Made by a program: the position numbers and the translations under genes
Notes under the pieces: generated by a model
Seen by the model: only the letters and a program-made list of their open reading frames with translations
What the model was told of the DNA's origin: nothing
Database searches by the model: none
Origin: Symbiodinium natans
Lineage: Eukaryota; Sar; Dinophyceae; Suessiales; Symbiodiniaceae
Length of the DNA stretch: 64,000 bases
NCBI GenBank assembly: GCA_905221605.1
Contig: CAJNDS010002554.1
Location: forward strand, 232,501-296,500
Reading direction: 5' to 3'
Shown here: positions 1 through 12,260 of the stretch, piece after piece
How positions within the stretch are numbered: the stretch's first letter is position 1
Layout: each line of letters begins with the position of its first letter

Positions 1-1
1 C

Positions 2-208
2 TACAGTAGGAAGAGTCTTGTCTGGCTACGTGTTTTTGGGATGATCCAGCAACACTTAGGAAGGACCTCTTTAGATTTATCACGAATGTCCCGCCAGCCT
101 AGGATGCAAAGGGAGATCCAGGATATGCTTGACAATGGGAGACGCTTCGTTGTGGATTCCATGGTTATCTTCGATCGTGCCAAGTCCCTCCCTCTGTTAG
201 TGTCATGA
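2..208 (+). CDS. Possible partial exon, unknown protein
   Basis: The second forward frame is open from the window edge to a TGA at 206-208 (68 codons). The translation has a normal-looking composition with an amphipathic stretch (QREIQDMLDNGRRFVVDSMV). It has no start at its left edge, so it would be the 3' part of an exon or gene lying upstream. I do not recognise the family. It may belong to the same multi-exon gene as 783-2598, since dinoflagellate genes often have many introns, but I see no decisive splice pair. The opposite strand is also open over 1-183, which weakens the case. Confidence 0.3.
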   Translation, partial: YSRKSLVWLRVFGMIQQHLGRTSLDLSRMSRQPRMQREIQDMLDNGRRFVVDSMVIFDRAKSLPLLVS

Positions 209-782
209 GCACTCTCTATGTCACTATTTGTAAGTGCAGATGTTGGTTACTGGTTTCCAATGGAGCCCGAATCCCGACACCCTTCCAGGGGCGCGGCGCC
301 CAGAGCTGTGGCTGTAGCGGCGAAGCCGAAAGTGAAGCCTCAGCGTGTAGGACCATGTGGGTTGCTTTGTTTGCAAACTGTCCGCAGTCTGTTAATAGAT
401 AGTGCTATAGGGCCGGGTGTCAGAATAGAAGTAGGAGCTCATTTGCTGCCGAACATGCGCAGCAGCTTTCAGTTTCAAGTTAGTTCGTTTTCGAACTGTG
501 CTTTATAGGCGCTACCAGGACGGCTGCCTTTAATGACAGCAGGGGTTCGCACTTGCATGGGAAAAATTGTATTTGCCCTGGCTTTGCAACTGGCATGGAG
601 ATGACAATTTCAATGTGTGGGATCTGTCTTTTCGTTTCCAGGTACACCTAGCTCGGGCTCCGATGCCTACCATTCCCACCTCATCCCCCACTTGGCAGAA
701 TCTGTTGGCGATGGGGCCTGAAGCTTATGTTGCCTCATGAAGCGTACAAGGTTTTGTCCTAAAGAATGTGTGCTTGGCCTAG
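209..782. other. Unique sequence, possible introns or short exons
   Basis: There is no telomeric repeat here. A frame is open at 218-508, rich in Ala, Pro and Arg. A pyrimidine stretch ending in TTTCCAG at about 634-641 could be a splice acceptor: an open stretch follows it to the TGA near 720. A second acceptor-like TTGGCCTAG ends at 782, directly before the open frame of the next gene. I read this as likely intron/exon sequence of the 783-2598 gene, but no exon structure can be fixed without transcript data. Confidence 0.3.
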
Positions 783-2598
783 GCACCTGCCGTGAGCATG
801 GTTCGAGCGATGGCAGCGGCCCAGTGCAGAGTGGCCACGCAGTCTGAAGAGAAGAATGCTAGTCGTATTGCCGACAAGGTTTTTGAAGAACACGAGTTGC
901 TGCTGCCACTTCCAATTCAGCAGATGCAGCACGAAGTTGTGAAAGGCTTGCATCGTTCTATCGACTCGTATCGCTTGAAGCCGCAGGATTGGGTGAGGTT
1001 TCTCTACGAAGAGGATCCCCGATTGCTTGGTGGCCTGAAGGGAAACTTACATGAAAATTGCTACAGCTTTTGGCAGGCGTACCGCCTTCAACACCCAGAA
1101 CACACTGTGTTCGAAAAACATGGGTACGGGGATGCTCTTCGTTTTGTGCTTCCCCTGCTCCTACACGGAGATGAGGGGCGGGGGAAGCGCAAAACCGGCT
1201 ATATGGTAATGAGCTTTGAGACCCCCTTCGGCTCCACCGCTCATTCCGGCAGACCATGTGACTGTTGCCAGTATTTGCAAGACCGCCCTTTCCTGCCTTC
1301 GTATGGAACTTTGAATGAAGAGCTGCTTACCCCTGAAGTGGTGTCATGTTGCCGAAAAATGTACACCAACTACAAAGGACATTCGTACCTCAGCCGGCAT
1401 TTGTTGTTCGGGTTGGGAAAGACTGTGTATAAGGACAACCCCAACGTTCTTCAAGACCTGATGGAAGCCACTGCCCAAGACTTCAAGTCTCTTTTTGAGT
1501 CTGGTGTGGAAATCAACGTCGGTGGCCGAACCCAAACACTTTTCGGAGCAATTGTTGCGATCAAGGGAGACTTGGACTTTCACACCATTTATTTCAGTCT
1601 GGAAAGAAGCTACTCGAAGGTAATGGTGAGAGGACGGGTGGGACACATCTGTCATTTATGTCATGCTGCAGCTGGGTCCTTCGATCCCAGTGCAGATTGT
1701 CCATCTTTCGAGGACTTCTCAGAGTCTCCACAATGGAGATCAAGTCTCTACAAGACCCGCCCGTGGCAACCTGAAGCAGCCCCGACACTTTCTCAGATCC
1801 CATTTGACCGGGGGGGGGGCCCAGGAAAGGAGTTTGGTGCCAGATGTTTTCCACGTTATTAAACTCGGCATTGCAAGAGATGTTGTGGGCGGCGTTGTCT
1901 GGGTATTGCTGAGAAAGTGCTTCTTCGATTTTCCAGGGGGCAGTAAAAATCTGGAAGCACGCTTGGAAAGAGCGTACATGAACTTTTTGCTGTTCTGCCA
2001 GGTTTCCCACGAAAAGCCGGCTCTTCGTGGATTTACCAAGCAGTTTTTTCACATCAAGAACCAGTCATCGGCACCGTGGGCCAACAGCAAGGGCTCGGAT
2101 TCTCTTATCTTGATGCGCTGGCTGAGGTGGTACTTGAAGCTGAACATTCAACGCCCAAGTGTCCATGGTTTTGAGGTCTTGCTTTCGACAATGCTTCAGG
2201 TCTGTGAGGCGTGCCTAGAGCTTTTCGATCTCGTTCACGGACATAATCTGTTTCTAGATCGACCTTGTGCTACTCGAATGTACATCGTCATCCTTCGGTT
2301 TTTGCGAGGATACAAGCTGCTGGGTCAGAAAGTCTTACGCATGTTCATTCATGCTTTCGTTCTCAAGCCGAAAGGCCACTCGCTACACCACATAGCGCAT
2401 TGCCTGCGCTCTGGGCTGGAAAGTGGTTCGGCTCTAATCATGAACCCTGAGGCTCATGCCTGTGAAGGTAATGAAGACTATGTGGGTAGGGTGTCGCGAG
2501 CCAGCCGGAGGGTGGGGGCAGTGCTGGTGGACAAGAGGGTCATCCGAAGCGTTTTTTTAAAAACGCGTGCTTTGCATCGCCGAAGGCGTGCTACATAG
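783..2598 (+). pseudogene. Frameshifted multicopy-type protein, possibly transposase-derived
   Basis: Two overlapping frames together read as one protein of about 600 residues. The first is open from just after an acceptor-like TAG (780-782), has its first ATG at 798 and runs to 1862. The second takes over at a run of ten G at 1810-1819 and ends at the TAG at 2596-2598. One extra G in the run explains the break; a sequencing error, a real mutation or an intron edge are all possible. Visible features are a GDLDFH motif, a CHLC zinc-binding-like pair at about residues 285-288, then PDVFHVIKLGIARDVVGG after the shift, and a lysine/arginine-rich C terminus. The order Asp motif, CxxC, then Asp-x2-His loosely resembles CACTA/KDZ-type DDE transposases. 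I also associate this kind of protein with multicopy hypothetical families of Symbiodiniaceae. Function is unproven. Confidence 0.5.
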
Positions 2599-3067
2599 GA
2601 TGGCAGGTTTGCGTGTTCCCAGATAGTTGACAAATGCCAGGGAATTCCAACCGAGAACCACATTGCATTCGCAACCTGCTATCTCGAAGCCTTCCAAGCC
2701 GGAACACTGAGCGACTGAGCGCTGCACAAAAGGCCAGCATCACCATCGATGCACCGAGCATGGAAGGGTCTATTGTAAGGGTTGATGGCTTTTTGGGAGG
2801 GTCTATTGTAAGGGTTGATGGCTTGTTTTCGGTGGTAAATGGCCTACATTCGGTGATGGTAACCTCTCAGATGATGTTAGTTGCTGCTTTGAGTGCTGCA
2901 ACTTCAGCGGGGTTCACACTGGACAGTACATGTTCGAGCCCAAAGCCCCAAAAACGCCTCAAAAGCCCTCAGGCGGATTTCAGGGCCTCAGGCGGAGTTC
3001 TCGAATTCAGGCCTTAAAGCAGCCTGAAAAGGCTCAGGCTGAAATTGGCGCCTGCAGAGGGTGCAGG
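2599..3067. other. Non-coding tail with a 33-bp direct duplication
   Basis: This is the downstream flank of the frameshifted gene. A 33-bp unit beginning AGGGTCTATTGTAAGGGTTG occurs twice in tandem at 2765-2830. An ATG frame is open at 2634-3017 (127 codons) and includes the duplication as GSIVRVDG twice, but its composition is unconvincing and I do not call it a gene. The telomere-like territory starts at 3068. Confidence 0.5.
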
Positions 3068-3201
3068 TAAACCCTAAACCCTAAACCCTAAACCCTAAAC
3101 CCTAAACCCTAAACCCTAAACCCTAAACCCTAAACCCTAAACCCTAAACCCTAAACCCTAAACCCTAAACCCTAAACCCTAAACCCTAAACCCTAAACCC
3201 T
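3068..3201 (-). repeat. CCCTAAA telomere-like array, about 19 units
   Basis: An uninterrupted array of the 7-mer with CCCTAAA on the plus strand, i.e. the TTTAGGG strand is minus. It marks the abrupt edge between the gene-bearing first 3 kb and the repeat mosaic. Confidence 0.97.
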
Positions 3202-6200
3202 GCCCCTGGCCCCCAGCGTCCCTTTTCGCTGCGGTAGGAGCTCGTTGAAGGTCTGCGCGACCGGCAGCTCTCCCCTGATGCCCGGGGCTCCCAGCCGGAC
3301 GTAAGGAAGGTTCAGGGTTTAGGGCTTAGGGCTTGGGGCTTGGGGCTTAGGGCTTCGGGCTTCGGGCTTCGGGCTTTGGGCTTTGGGCTTCGTGTCTAGG
3401 GTTCAGGTCAGGGTTCAGGGCCCTAAACCCTAAACCCTAAATCCTAAACCCTAAACCCTAAACCCGAAACCTGGAGTAGACTTTTGGGGGAGGAATTTGG
3501 CTACTGCGGAGCAAGCCTAGACTGAAGGGCCGCCTTTTGCGGGCCTTCGGCAAGCACCGGACTTGACACCTTAGGGTTTAGGGTTTAGGGTTTAGGGTTT
3601 AGGGTTTAGGGTTTAGGGTTTAGGGTTTAGGGTTTAGGGTTTAGTAGTTGGGCTTCAAACCTTAAATTTGTTTCGGGCTTTGGCGTGTTCGGGGCCGAGA
3701 TTTCAAAGTAACCGGATGGACAGAGCTGGGGCAACGGATTGGGGGTTTAGGCTTTGGGGTCTAGGCGGCTTCAGAGAGTGTAAGAACTTGGCCATGAACC
3801 CTACACCCTAAGCCCGAAGCCCTAAGCCTAAACCCGAAACCCTGAATAAACCCTGAACCCCCTTAGGCCTTAAACCGCTAACCCCAAACCCAAAGCCTCA
3901 ATTTGGGTGCGCTGCGGAGAATTGGGGCTTCTTGGTCTCCCCGTAGCACCCAACCTAGCAGTTCGGGCTGAACGGGGCTTCAACAAGCAGTGCCCGGAGC
4001 AATCCGAAGCCCAGTTCCCCAGGTTAAGAAAACGGTTTCAACCCGACACCCTACACCCTACACCCTAAACCCTAAACCCTAAACCCTAGCCCTAAACCCT
4101 AAACCCTAAACCCTAAACCCTAAACCCTAAACCCTAAACCCTAAACCCTAAACCCTTACGGGGTTCTGAGGTTCGTTGGTTCGAGCTTAGCGGTGTTTTT
4201 TTGTCATCGAGCTTTTTTTTTTTCATCGTGGCGTTGGGGCTGAGGGGGTTCCTCGGCTGGGTTGAGGGTTTAGGGTTCAGACGTCAGGGTTTTGAACTCA
4301 GGGTTTAGGGTTCAGACGTCAGGGTTTAGAACACAGGGTTTAGGGTTTAGGGTTTAGGGCGGTAACCAAGTTTTGGGCACTTCCCGGCGCGAGGTGGTGA
4401 CGTACAATGCCCTGCTTAAGGCCTACGAGCGCTCGAGGAGACTTTAGGGTTTAGGGTCGGCTTCATTGCAACGGACCCATAAAAGCAACTCTCCCCGAAA
4501 TTGCAGTTCCTTTTTGGGTCCGTTATGGCTTTCATCACATTATAAGGGGTACAGTATAGCACCCCAAGAGGAAGTACATTGGACCCGAAAGGCATTCAAT
4601 CCCGGCCTCACTTGGGGTTGAGGGCCTTCGCTTTGCCTTCGCTTTAGGGTTTAGGGTTTAGGGTTTAGGGTTTAGGGTTTTGGAGTAGTAGCCTCGCTCC
4701 CTATGTGGTCGACAAGTTGTTGTGTACTTGTACGTTAGTGAGCTCGGCAAGTAGGGTGTAGGGTTTAGGGCTTAGTTGCTGCTTTCCTGCAAAGGCAAAG
4801 CAAGGTAACAAAATCCCTTGTGCTTGTAAGAAGCTGAATGAGTACACTTTACACTCTTCGGGGCACGATAATCCCCTACAGAACGCTTTTTGGGGGCTTA
4901 TGAACAAACCCTAAACCCTAAACCCTAAACCCGCAACCCTAAACCCGAAACCCGAAACCCGAAACTCGAAACCCTCTGAGCCAACCCTTCAAAGCCTCAA
5001 GCAGTCTAGGGTTTCGGGTCTCTCGGTGCGGTGCAGGGCCTTCGGGTCCCTGGATGCACAGGGGTTTAGGGTTTAGGGTTTAGGCAGTCGCGAGACGGCG
5101 TCAGCAAGCGCCCTTGTGGACTAAATGCGCAGCCCTAAACCCTAAATCCTAAACCCTAAACCCTAAACCCGGTTGGTACCTCCCAATGGACCTAGTTGGA
5201 GGAGCTGACGAAGTGCCAGGGTTTAGGGGTTTAGGGTTCAAGGTTTAGGATTTGGGGTTTAGGGTTTATAGGGTTTAGGGCTTAGGGTTTGCGGCTTAAT
5301 TAGGGCTTAGGGTTTAGGGTTTAGGGCTAAGGGCTTAGGGCTGGGGGGGGGGGGGGGTTTGGGTCCTCAGCTTATGTAGGTAGAGAGTACCGTATGTGAT
5401 CTATCATTTAGGTTTTGCCCAAAGGGACCCGCCTCCAAATACCCCTGGATGCAGCTCCGTTATCATGGCAGCTGAATATAAGCTCCTGAAGAGCAACCCG
5501 AAACCCTAAAGCAGTGCTTAACATGCAATCGCCATGATGAGGGTAGATACTTTTTGCTATACATATATATATATATATATATACATACCTAAGTCTATAT
5601 GTATACCTAGTACGCCATGAGACGATTCCTAACAGCAAGCCAAACCATATCTCCAGCGTCTGTGGATGACAGCTCTTCGCACGAGCTTCCAAAAACACGG
5701 GGTCCTCCTTCATACCCCCCCAAGTAGAGCCGATTCCTGGACCACCAATCATGGATCCAGAAATTTCGGAGACCCCAGGGGTGTAGGGTTTAGGGTTTAG
5801 GGTTTAGGGTTTAGGGTTAGTGTCCACTATTCCACCAGAGGAAGTGGGAGGATGTTTTGGCGATGCTGCTGGACGCTAGGGCTCAACACCTCGGGGCTTT
5901 GTGGGGTTTAGGGTTCCCGCCAGCGCTTTTAGGTTTCAGGGTTTAGGGCCAGCGTTTTTAGGTTTTAGGGTTTAGGGTCATTGTTTTTAGGTTTTCGGTT
6001 TAGGGTTTAGAGTCAGCGTCTTTAGGTTTTAGGGTTCAGGGTCAGTGTTTGTAATAGGTTTTCGGGATTAGGGTTGAACCCGGCGTCAGTATAAGCACTC
6101 AGGTTTTGTGATGGTTGGAAGCTCCTCCGCTTCATTCTGATCTAGGGTGGGGTGTAAGAGGAGGCTATGCTCCTCAGAGAAGGTCTCCAAGAAGGCCATA

Positions 6201-8558
6201 TACTAAACCCGAAGCCCTAAGCCCTAAGCCCTAAACCCTAAACCCTAAACCCTAACCCTAGACCCCGAACCCGAAACCCTACCCTGAATCTCCATACCGG
6301 AAGAGTCTAGGGCTCTAAAGATGTTGAGGGCCCTGGCTTTCTACAGGGGGTTGAGGACCTCAAAGACCCAAGCCTGGAACCACCCTATAACCTGAGCAGG
6401 GTAGGGTTTAGGGTTTGGGGTCTAGGGTTTAGGGTTTGGGGTTTAGGGTTTAGGGTTTAGGGTTTGGGGTTGAGGGTTGAGGGTTTAGGGCCTTTAAACC
6501 CCGGAAAGCAGCCAGTAAGGACATGGATCGGAAGATGGTGGCGCCCGTTCCCCATGTGTTTTTGTCTTTACGGGTTAGGGGTCTCGGGCTTCGGGGTTTA
6601 GGGTTTAGGGTTTAGGGTTTGGGGTTTGGGGTTTGGGGTTTAGGGTTTCGGGCCCTCCGCCCGAATTCCTTTGCGAGTTTGGGTTTGGGAATTTTCGGCC
6701 CTCAAGCTCCCCTGGGTTTAGGGCTTAGGGTTTAGGGTTTAGGGTTTAGGGTTTAGGGTTTCGGGTTTCGGGTTTAGGGTTTAGGGTTTAGGGTTTAGGG
6801 TTTAGGGTTTAGGGTTTAGGGCTTAGGGCGGGAGAGCCTGGGTTGAGGGCTTCAGGGCTTGGGGAGTTGTCGGCGGCACCCCGGGCTCCGCATCCCCAAA
6901 GGTGCTCGGAGCTATGTAACCCCGAAGCCCACTATTAAACCTAAGCCCCAAACCCCACACCCTAAACCCTAAACCCCAATCCTAAATCCTAAGCCCTAAA
7001 ACCCCAAACCCTAAACCCTAAACCCTAAACACCGCCGTGCCTTTTTTGAGGCCAGACGTCATCTCCTTCGCCTCGGCGATGGTGCCCCCTCCCAGAGAGC
7101 TATAGCTCTGGGTTCCCCTCCTACCTTTAGGGTTTAATTAGGGTTTAGGGTTTAGGGATACTACCCCCCGTGTAGGTTCCCCCCTTAAAGAGCCTTAATT
7201 CGGCCCAAGTATCCCTACAAAGCCTTAATGATGGGGGAACCTGGGAACTCAAACCTTCTAGGAAGTAGGGCTTCAGGGTCTGGGGTTTAGGTGTCGGGTT
7301 TAGGGTTTAGGGTTTAGGGTTTAGGGTTTAGGGTTTAGGGTGTCCCTCCAGGTAACCGGATTCCCCCCCCCCATTTTTGCTTTAGGCTTTACTAGGGTCA
7401 AGGGGTTTGGGGTTTATGGGATCCAGGCCTTAGCGCTTGGTCGACTAGTGTACTATACTTCTATTGCTTAAGAACCTCCCCAAAGAAAATTCAAATAAAA
7501 CCATGTGCATATTGCCACTATTAGGAAGACTAGTTGTGTTTTTTTGGGGGGTTCTTCAGCAATTTGTAGTCCCGGGGTGAGTCTGGGGTTTATGGGTTAT
7601 GGGGTTTGGGATTTAGGATTTAGCGGTTTGGGGTTTAGGGGGGGGGGGGGGGTGCGGGGCCTTAAGGTGCGGAGGGTGTAGGGGTTTCTGGGATTCATGC
7701 TGCAGGGTTTATAACTGAGGGCGTAGAGTTATTAGGGGTTGGCGAGCCCTTCCTCTTGAACCAAGACCCCCGCGAACCATGAGCCCTCCCTCAAAGCCGA
7801 GAGCCCCTGAGGGGAGGAAGCTGCCAAAGACAGCGCAGACCCTAAACCCTAAGCCCTAAGCCCTAAGCCCTAAACCCTAAACCCTAAGCCCTAAACCCTA
7901 AAACCTAAAACCCTAAACCCTAAACCTAAATCCTAAACCCTAAGCCCTAAACCCTAAACCCTAAACCCCAAACCGTAACCCCTAAACTCTCTGAGTCCTG
8001 TCAGCTCTACGGACAACCAGGACCCAGGGCGGGCCCTGGGGTGTCAGGCTCCCTTACGAATTACTAAAAGCTCTTCAAGCCAAACAGGGTACCGTGTTAT
8101 TCCTAGGCGACTCTTTGGGTTCAGACAGGGCCTTCTGAACGCTACCCCCTATAACCTCCAATTAAGCCCTGAGAGCCCTATAGCCTTTTATTCCTAGGCT
8201 AGGTTCAGACAAAGCCATATGAACCCTACTCCTCATCACCCCTCTAGAGCCCTAAGAGCTCTACAGGCCCAGTGGACTCTAAACCCTGAACCCTAAACCC
8301 TAAACCCTAAAGCCTAAACCCTAAACCCTAAACCCTAAACCCTAAACCCTAAACCCTAAACCCTAAACCCTGAACGACCCCAAGCAATGGCTCAAAAGTC
8401 CTCAGGCCGCTTGCAAGCTCTCCGCGCGTTGGTATCTCGCCGCTGGCCCAGCAGCATCTGAGCGGAGGGATCAAGGCTTTTTGGGATTCAGTCGCCCTAA
8501 ACCCTAACTAGGGTTTAGGGATGAGGGTTTGTGGGTGGAGCCCGAAACCCTAAACCCT
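3202..8558. repeat. Mosaic of short telomere-like arrays and spacers
   Basis: TTTAGGG arrays (for example 3571-3644, 4646-4680, 6720-6835, 7300-7340) alternate with CCCTAAA arrays (4060-4155, 7840-7975, 8280-8372) and degenerate variants such as TTCGGGC, CTTAGGG and CCGAAAC. Spacers are about 40-250 bp and non-coding. A higher-order pattern of about 36 bp (GTCAGCGTTTTTAGG-like) repeats four to five times at 5930-6060. A ~50-bp duplication containing TTCAGACGTCAGGG sits at 4265-4345. An AT microsatellite lies at 5560-5587 and G runs at 5343-5357 and about 7638-7652. I find no gene. Confidence 0.85.
4823..4906 (+). mobile_element. Truncated copy of MITE-like family C
   Basis: It matches the copies at 26772-26893 and 33470-33636 over AGCTGAATGAGTACACTTTA and the trailing TTTTTGGGGGCTTATGAAC. 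The terminal CAGCAACTAAG of the other copies is missing because the sequence runs straight into a CCCTAAA array at 4907. The array therefore truncates the element. Confidence 0.55.
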
Positions 8559-9092
8559 ACTTGCCGCCTACTTCGAGGACTTAGGGAGGCTTCTACATGC
8601 AGTTATAACTGGGGGCATAACCCTAAACCCCAAACCCTGAACCCTGAACCCTGAACCCTAAACCCTATTCAGGGATCAGTGGCCTACTGCTTTGCCCAAC
8701 CTGAAAGCCCTGCTGCAGCTGCACCTTGGAAAGGAGACAGCCCTTTCCCGAACCGACAACCCTCATGACCTGTATACTCCAAATCCTACAAAAGCCTACA
8801 GATTATGCGTGCCCAGAGAGCAAGTATCTAGGGACCCTGACCTAAACCCTAAACCCCAAACCCTAAACCCTAATCCAAACCCCAAACCCTAAACCCAAAA
8901 CCTTGGGCCACAGGCTCTGGCACTGTTAGAGAGCGCACGCGGGGGTGCTCAGCTTCCTTGCGTTGTTACTTGGAGGTTCAGGGTAGGGTTGAGGTTTAGG
9001 GTTCAGGGTTTAGGGTTTAGGGTTTAGGGTTATGCCCCCAGTTATAACTGCATGTAGAAGCCTCCCCCAAGTCCTCGAAGTAGGCGACAAGT
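8559..9092. repeat. 534-bp segment with 71-bp terminal inverted repeats
   Basis: The arms 8559-8629 and 9021-9092 are reverse complements with about three differences. Each holds a core GCAGTTATAACTG palindrome. The 390-bp interior holds CCCTAAA and TTTAGGG arrays and an open frame at 8692-8892 that is mostly repeat-derived. It could be a non-autonomous terminal-inverted-repeat element or an inverted duplication produced by repair. No target-site duplication is evident. Confidence 0.8.
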
Positions 9093-12000
9093 AGACGTAT
9101 CATTCGGGTCACCAGTACCCATCATGAACCTCCAAACAGGTGCTTTGGCAAGTGCATTGAAGGCGATGGTGGTTTGGGGCTTGGGGTTAAGGATGTAGGG
9201 TCAAGGGTCTAGGGTTTTGTGTTGCTTAGGGTTCAAGGTTTAGGGTTCAGGGCTTAGGGTTCATGGGTTTAAGAGATTCTGAGGGTGCGGGTTTTGGGTT
9301 TTGTTTTCGGGGGAGGGGAAGGGGGCTTGCATGTTCCCCTATCTACTAGCAGTTCTCAAGTGAAATGTTCGTACCCCTAGTAGAATTCCCATGAAGGACT
9401 GTTCGTAAATTGCGGAAGCATCCCAAGGCTTTCTTGTCTTGTTCAAGGGGCCCTTAATCTTATTCCCCTCTAACACCCCTATATATACCTGATATAGTCC
9501 CTCTATACCTAAGAAGCCCCCAAAATAGCCCCTGAATAACCCCCAAGGTTTTCTTACAAGGGTCCATCCTTTCGGCCCTTCATTTTGTGTTGTTTGACTT
9601 CTGCTTGGAGCTTCATGGTACTTCGTAACCCAATTATAACTGTACTGATACCCAGTTATAACCCTATTAGGGTACCTGAGGGGCTTACGGCTTACATGTG
9701 GGGTATGGCTCAACTTATACTTAGCCAGCCTAGGAACTTCATCTTGCGAGACGGGGGGTTGGAGTACAGGGGCCTGGTTTCAATCGGTGGTTAGGTGGGG
9801 TTTGGCGTTTTTAGGGCTGAGGGCTTAACCAGAGTTTTAAGTGCCCTGAACCCTAAACCCGAAACCCTAAGTTCCCGCCCAACCCCCCCCCCCCCCTCCC
9901 CAACCCTCCCCGCCCACCCATCCCTAAGCTTTCAACCTGAAACCCTAAACCCTAAACCCCAAACCCTAAACCCTAAAATTAGATTGCATCTGAGGGCCAA
10001 GAGCTTAGAGGTGTTGAGTCGTGCGCTTCCTGACACCGGTGTCCTTGGGGGGAGGGTGGGGGGCTTTTGGCTTTACAGGCCTTACAGGGCTTCAGAGGGT
10101 TGAGGGTTGAGGGTTTTGGGTTTTGGGTTTTGGGTTTTTGGCTTCACTTTCTGGAGCGTTTCTTGGGGTTTTATAGAGCTTTGAGAGGGTTTAGGGTGCG
10201 GCGCGCAAAGCTTTTCAGGAGTTCAGTTGGGGCGTTTACGAGGAGAGTGGGCGCTGGCTCTTCAGTGGGGCCCTAAACCCTCAGCCCTAGGCCCTAAGCC
10301 CTAAGCCCTAAACTCTAAACCTTCAGGGTGCTGCTTGGGCTTGGTTGTGCAGGACCCCAAAAAACCCTGTAAACCCTGAACCCCTTATACGCATGTAAAC
10401 CCTGAACCTAAAACCCTGTAAACCCCTTATACTTATACCCATGCAAACCCTGAACCCAGGAATGTAGGAGTTTGGGAAACACTACGCGAGGCTTTCGGCT
10501 TAGGGCTAAGGGTTTAGGGTTTAGGGCTTAGGGTTTAGGGCTTAGGGCTTTCGGCTTAGGGCTCAGGGCTCAGGGCTCAGGGCTTGGGGTTTAGGGTTTA
10601 GGGTTTAGGGTTTAGGGTTTAGGGTTTAGGGTTTAGGGTTTAGGGTTTAGGGCTTGGAGTTTAGGGCCTGGAGTTTGTAGGGCAGCTGGGATCGAGGTGT
10701 AGGGCAGCTGGGATCGAGGTGTCTAAGACGGTTTGTCTTCCTGCTTCTAATCAGCAGGGAACGAGAGGATGGGGTGCCCTTTATCCCCCCTATATAGGGT
10801 TTAGGGTTTAGGGTTTAGGGTTTAGTGTTTGTATGACATGTCAAGGGCCTATTATAAGCGCCAGTAGGTTTAGGCTGAGCAGCCGAAGATCCTAACAGCA
10901 ACACAACAGCTTGCAGCACTTAGTGGTGACGAGGGTTTAGGGCTTAGGGTTTGGGAAGCCCATGTCCTCTGCTTCTACACTCGCCATGAAAGCCCTAAAC
11001 CCCAAACCCCAAACCCCAAACCCCAAACCCCAAACCCCAAACCCCAAACCCTAAACCCTAAACCCTAAACCCTAAACCCTAAACGGCAGCATGATATCTG
11101 AGAGCGTGCCGTCATGCTCTTCGTTCCGACTCGGGGTTCTCTATGCGGCCCAGACATACTTTTGAGGTGGTTGCCTATGACTTAGGGGCTGGGCTATATC
11201 CCCCTTGGGAATTATTTTTTGTTTATGTAAACCCCAAGAGGATATTAAAGGGGGGTATAGTGGGTAGTTAACCTTGAACCTTTTCTGGCTATATACAATC
11301 CCATTGCGAAGAAAAGGCTAACCTTGTTAGGGCTAGGGTATTCAGCCCCTAAGATAAGCTTTGCAGCATCGTGGTCCGACTGATGGAGGACACGCTTTCC
11401 AGGCAAACACCCATTTTCTCTACTAAGCCTCACAGTGCGCTTGCCGGGAATCATGTGAGCTTATCTGCGCCCAGGGGCTTAACATCAGCTCAAAGGCATG
11501 TAGTTAGGTGAAGCATCTCCCGGACGACGCATGTTCTACCTGAGATGCCACCAGCATTCTTGCTGCAAGGTGTTCCAGAACAAGCATGGAATGTTACTTT
11601 TCTCGCATCGTCGTTTTTCCTCACTGCGTCAGACAAGGGCCCCAAGCTCGCAAGACACGCAGCATCCGCGGCCGCTTTACATCGTTAGTCCTGGTCCTTA
11701 ATTACCAGGGTTGCATGCTGGCAGTTGCTTTGATCTTGTCGCACCACATTAAACGGATAAGCTTCATCCTACGTATCATTACCAAGCCTTCATCCTACGT
11801 ATCAAGCCGTAAACCCTAAACCCTAACCCCTCAACCCTAAACCCTAAACCCTAAACCCTAAACTCACAGCCTAAACCCTAAACCCTAAACCCTCCTTGTT
11901 CGTGGGTTCTGGTGCCTTCTGGCTTGCGCCTAAGGAGCCCGCCATTTACGGCTGACACTTGTGGTTTGTGACTTGGCATCCAGCCCTAACCCCGAAACCC

Positions 12001-12128
12001 TAAACCCTAGCCCTAAACCCTAAACGTTCAGGGTTTTCGGTTCGTTGTCTCCGAGGCTTCGTCCTTCGTAGCGTTGGAGCAATGCTTAAGCCCGAACAAA
12101 CCCAAGCCCTAAGTTTCCAGTTCCGAAC
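9093..12128. repeat. Mosaic of telomere-like arrays and spacers
   Basis: The best arrays are TTTAGGG at 10572-10655 and 10796-10825, and CCCTAAA/CCCCAAA at 10985-11085 and 11815-11892. A 22-bp direct repeat GTAGGGCAGCTGGGATCGAG lies at about 10678-10725. The spacers 9300-9780 and 11090-11800 are longer stretches of unique sequence with short open frames on both strands (for example 9339-9713 minus and 11586-11819 plus) that I cannot distinguish from chance. C runs lie at 9885-9900. Confidence 0.8.
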
Positions 12129-12260
12129 AACTCTTGGTAGCCCAGTGGTACCCTTTTACCCTTTTTTATTTGGTTTCGGGTTCCCTTATAAAGTAACAGT
12201 CCCAAAAAATTTTAAAAAGGGTGCCCTTATTATAATATGGTTACTGGGCTACTAAGAACT
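12129..12260. mobile_element. Candidate palindromic MITE-like element, family D
   Basis: The left end (CTCTTGGTAGCCCAGTGG) and right end (TACTGGGCTACTAAGAAC) form a terminal inverted repeat around CTTRGTAGCCCAGT. An inner second inverted pair GGGTACC/GGGTGCC lies near an AT-rich centre. It is one well-formed copy. The short CCTAGGTTACT motifs at about 29088 and 29452 may be relatives. Confidence 0.45.

Noticed and set aside
3068-3201. A true chromosome end
   Set aside because: The array is internal, followed by 60 kb of sequence with arrays in both orientations.
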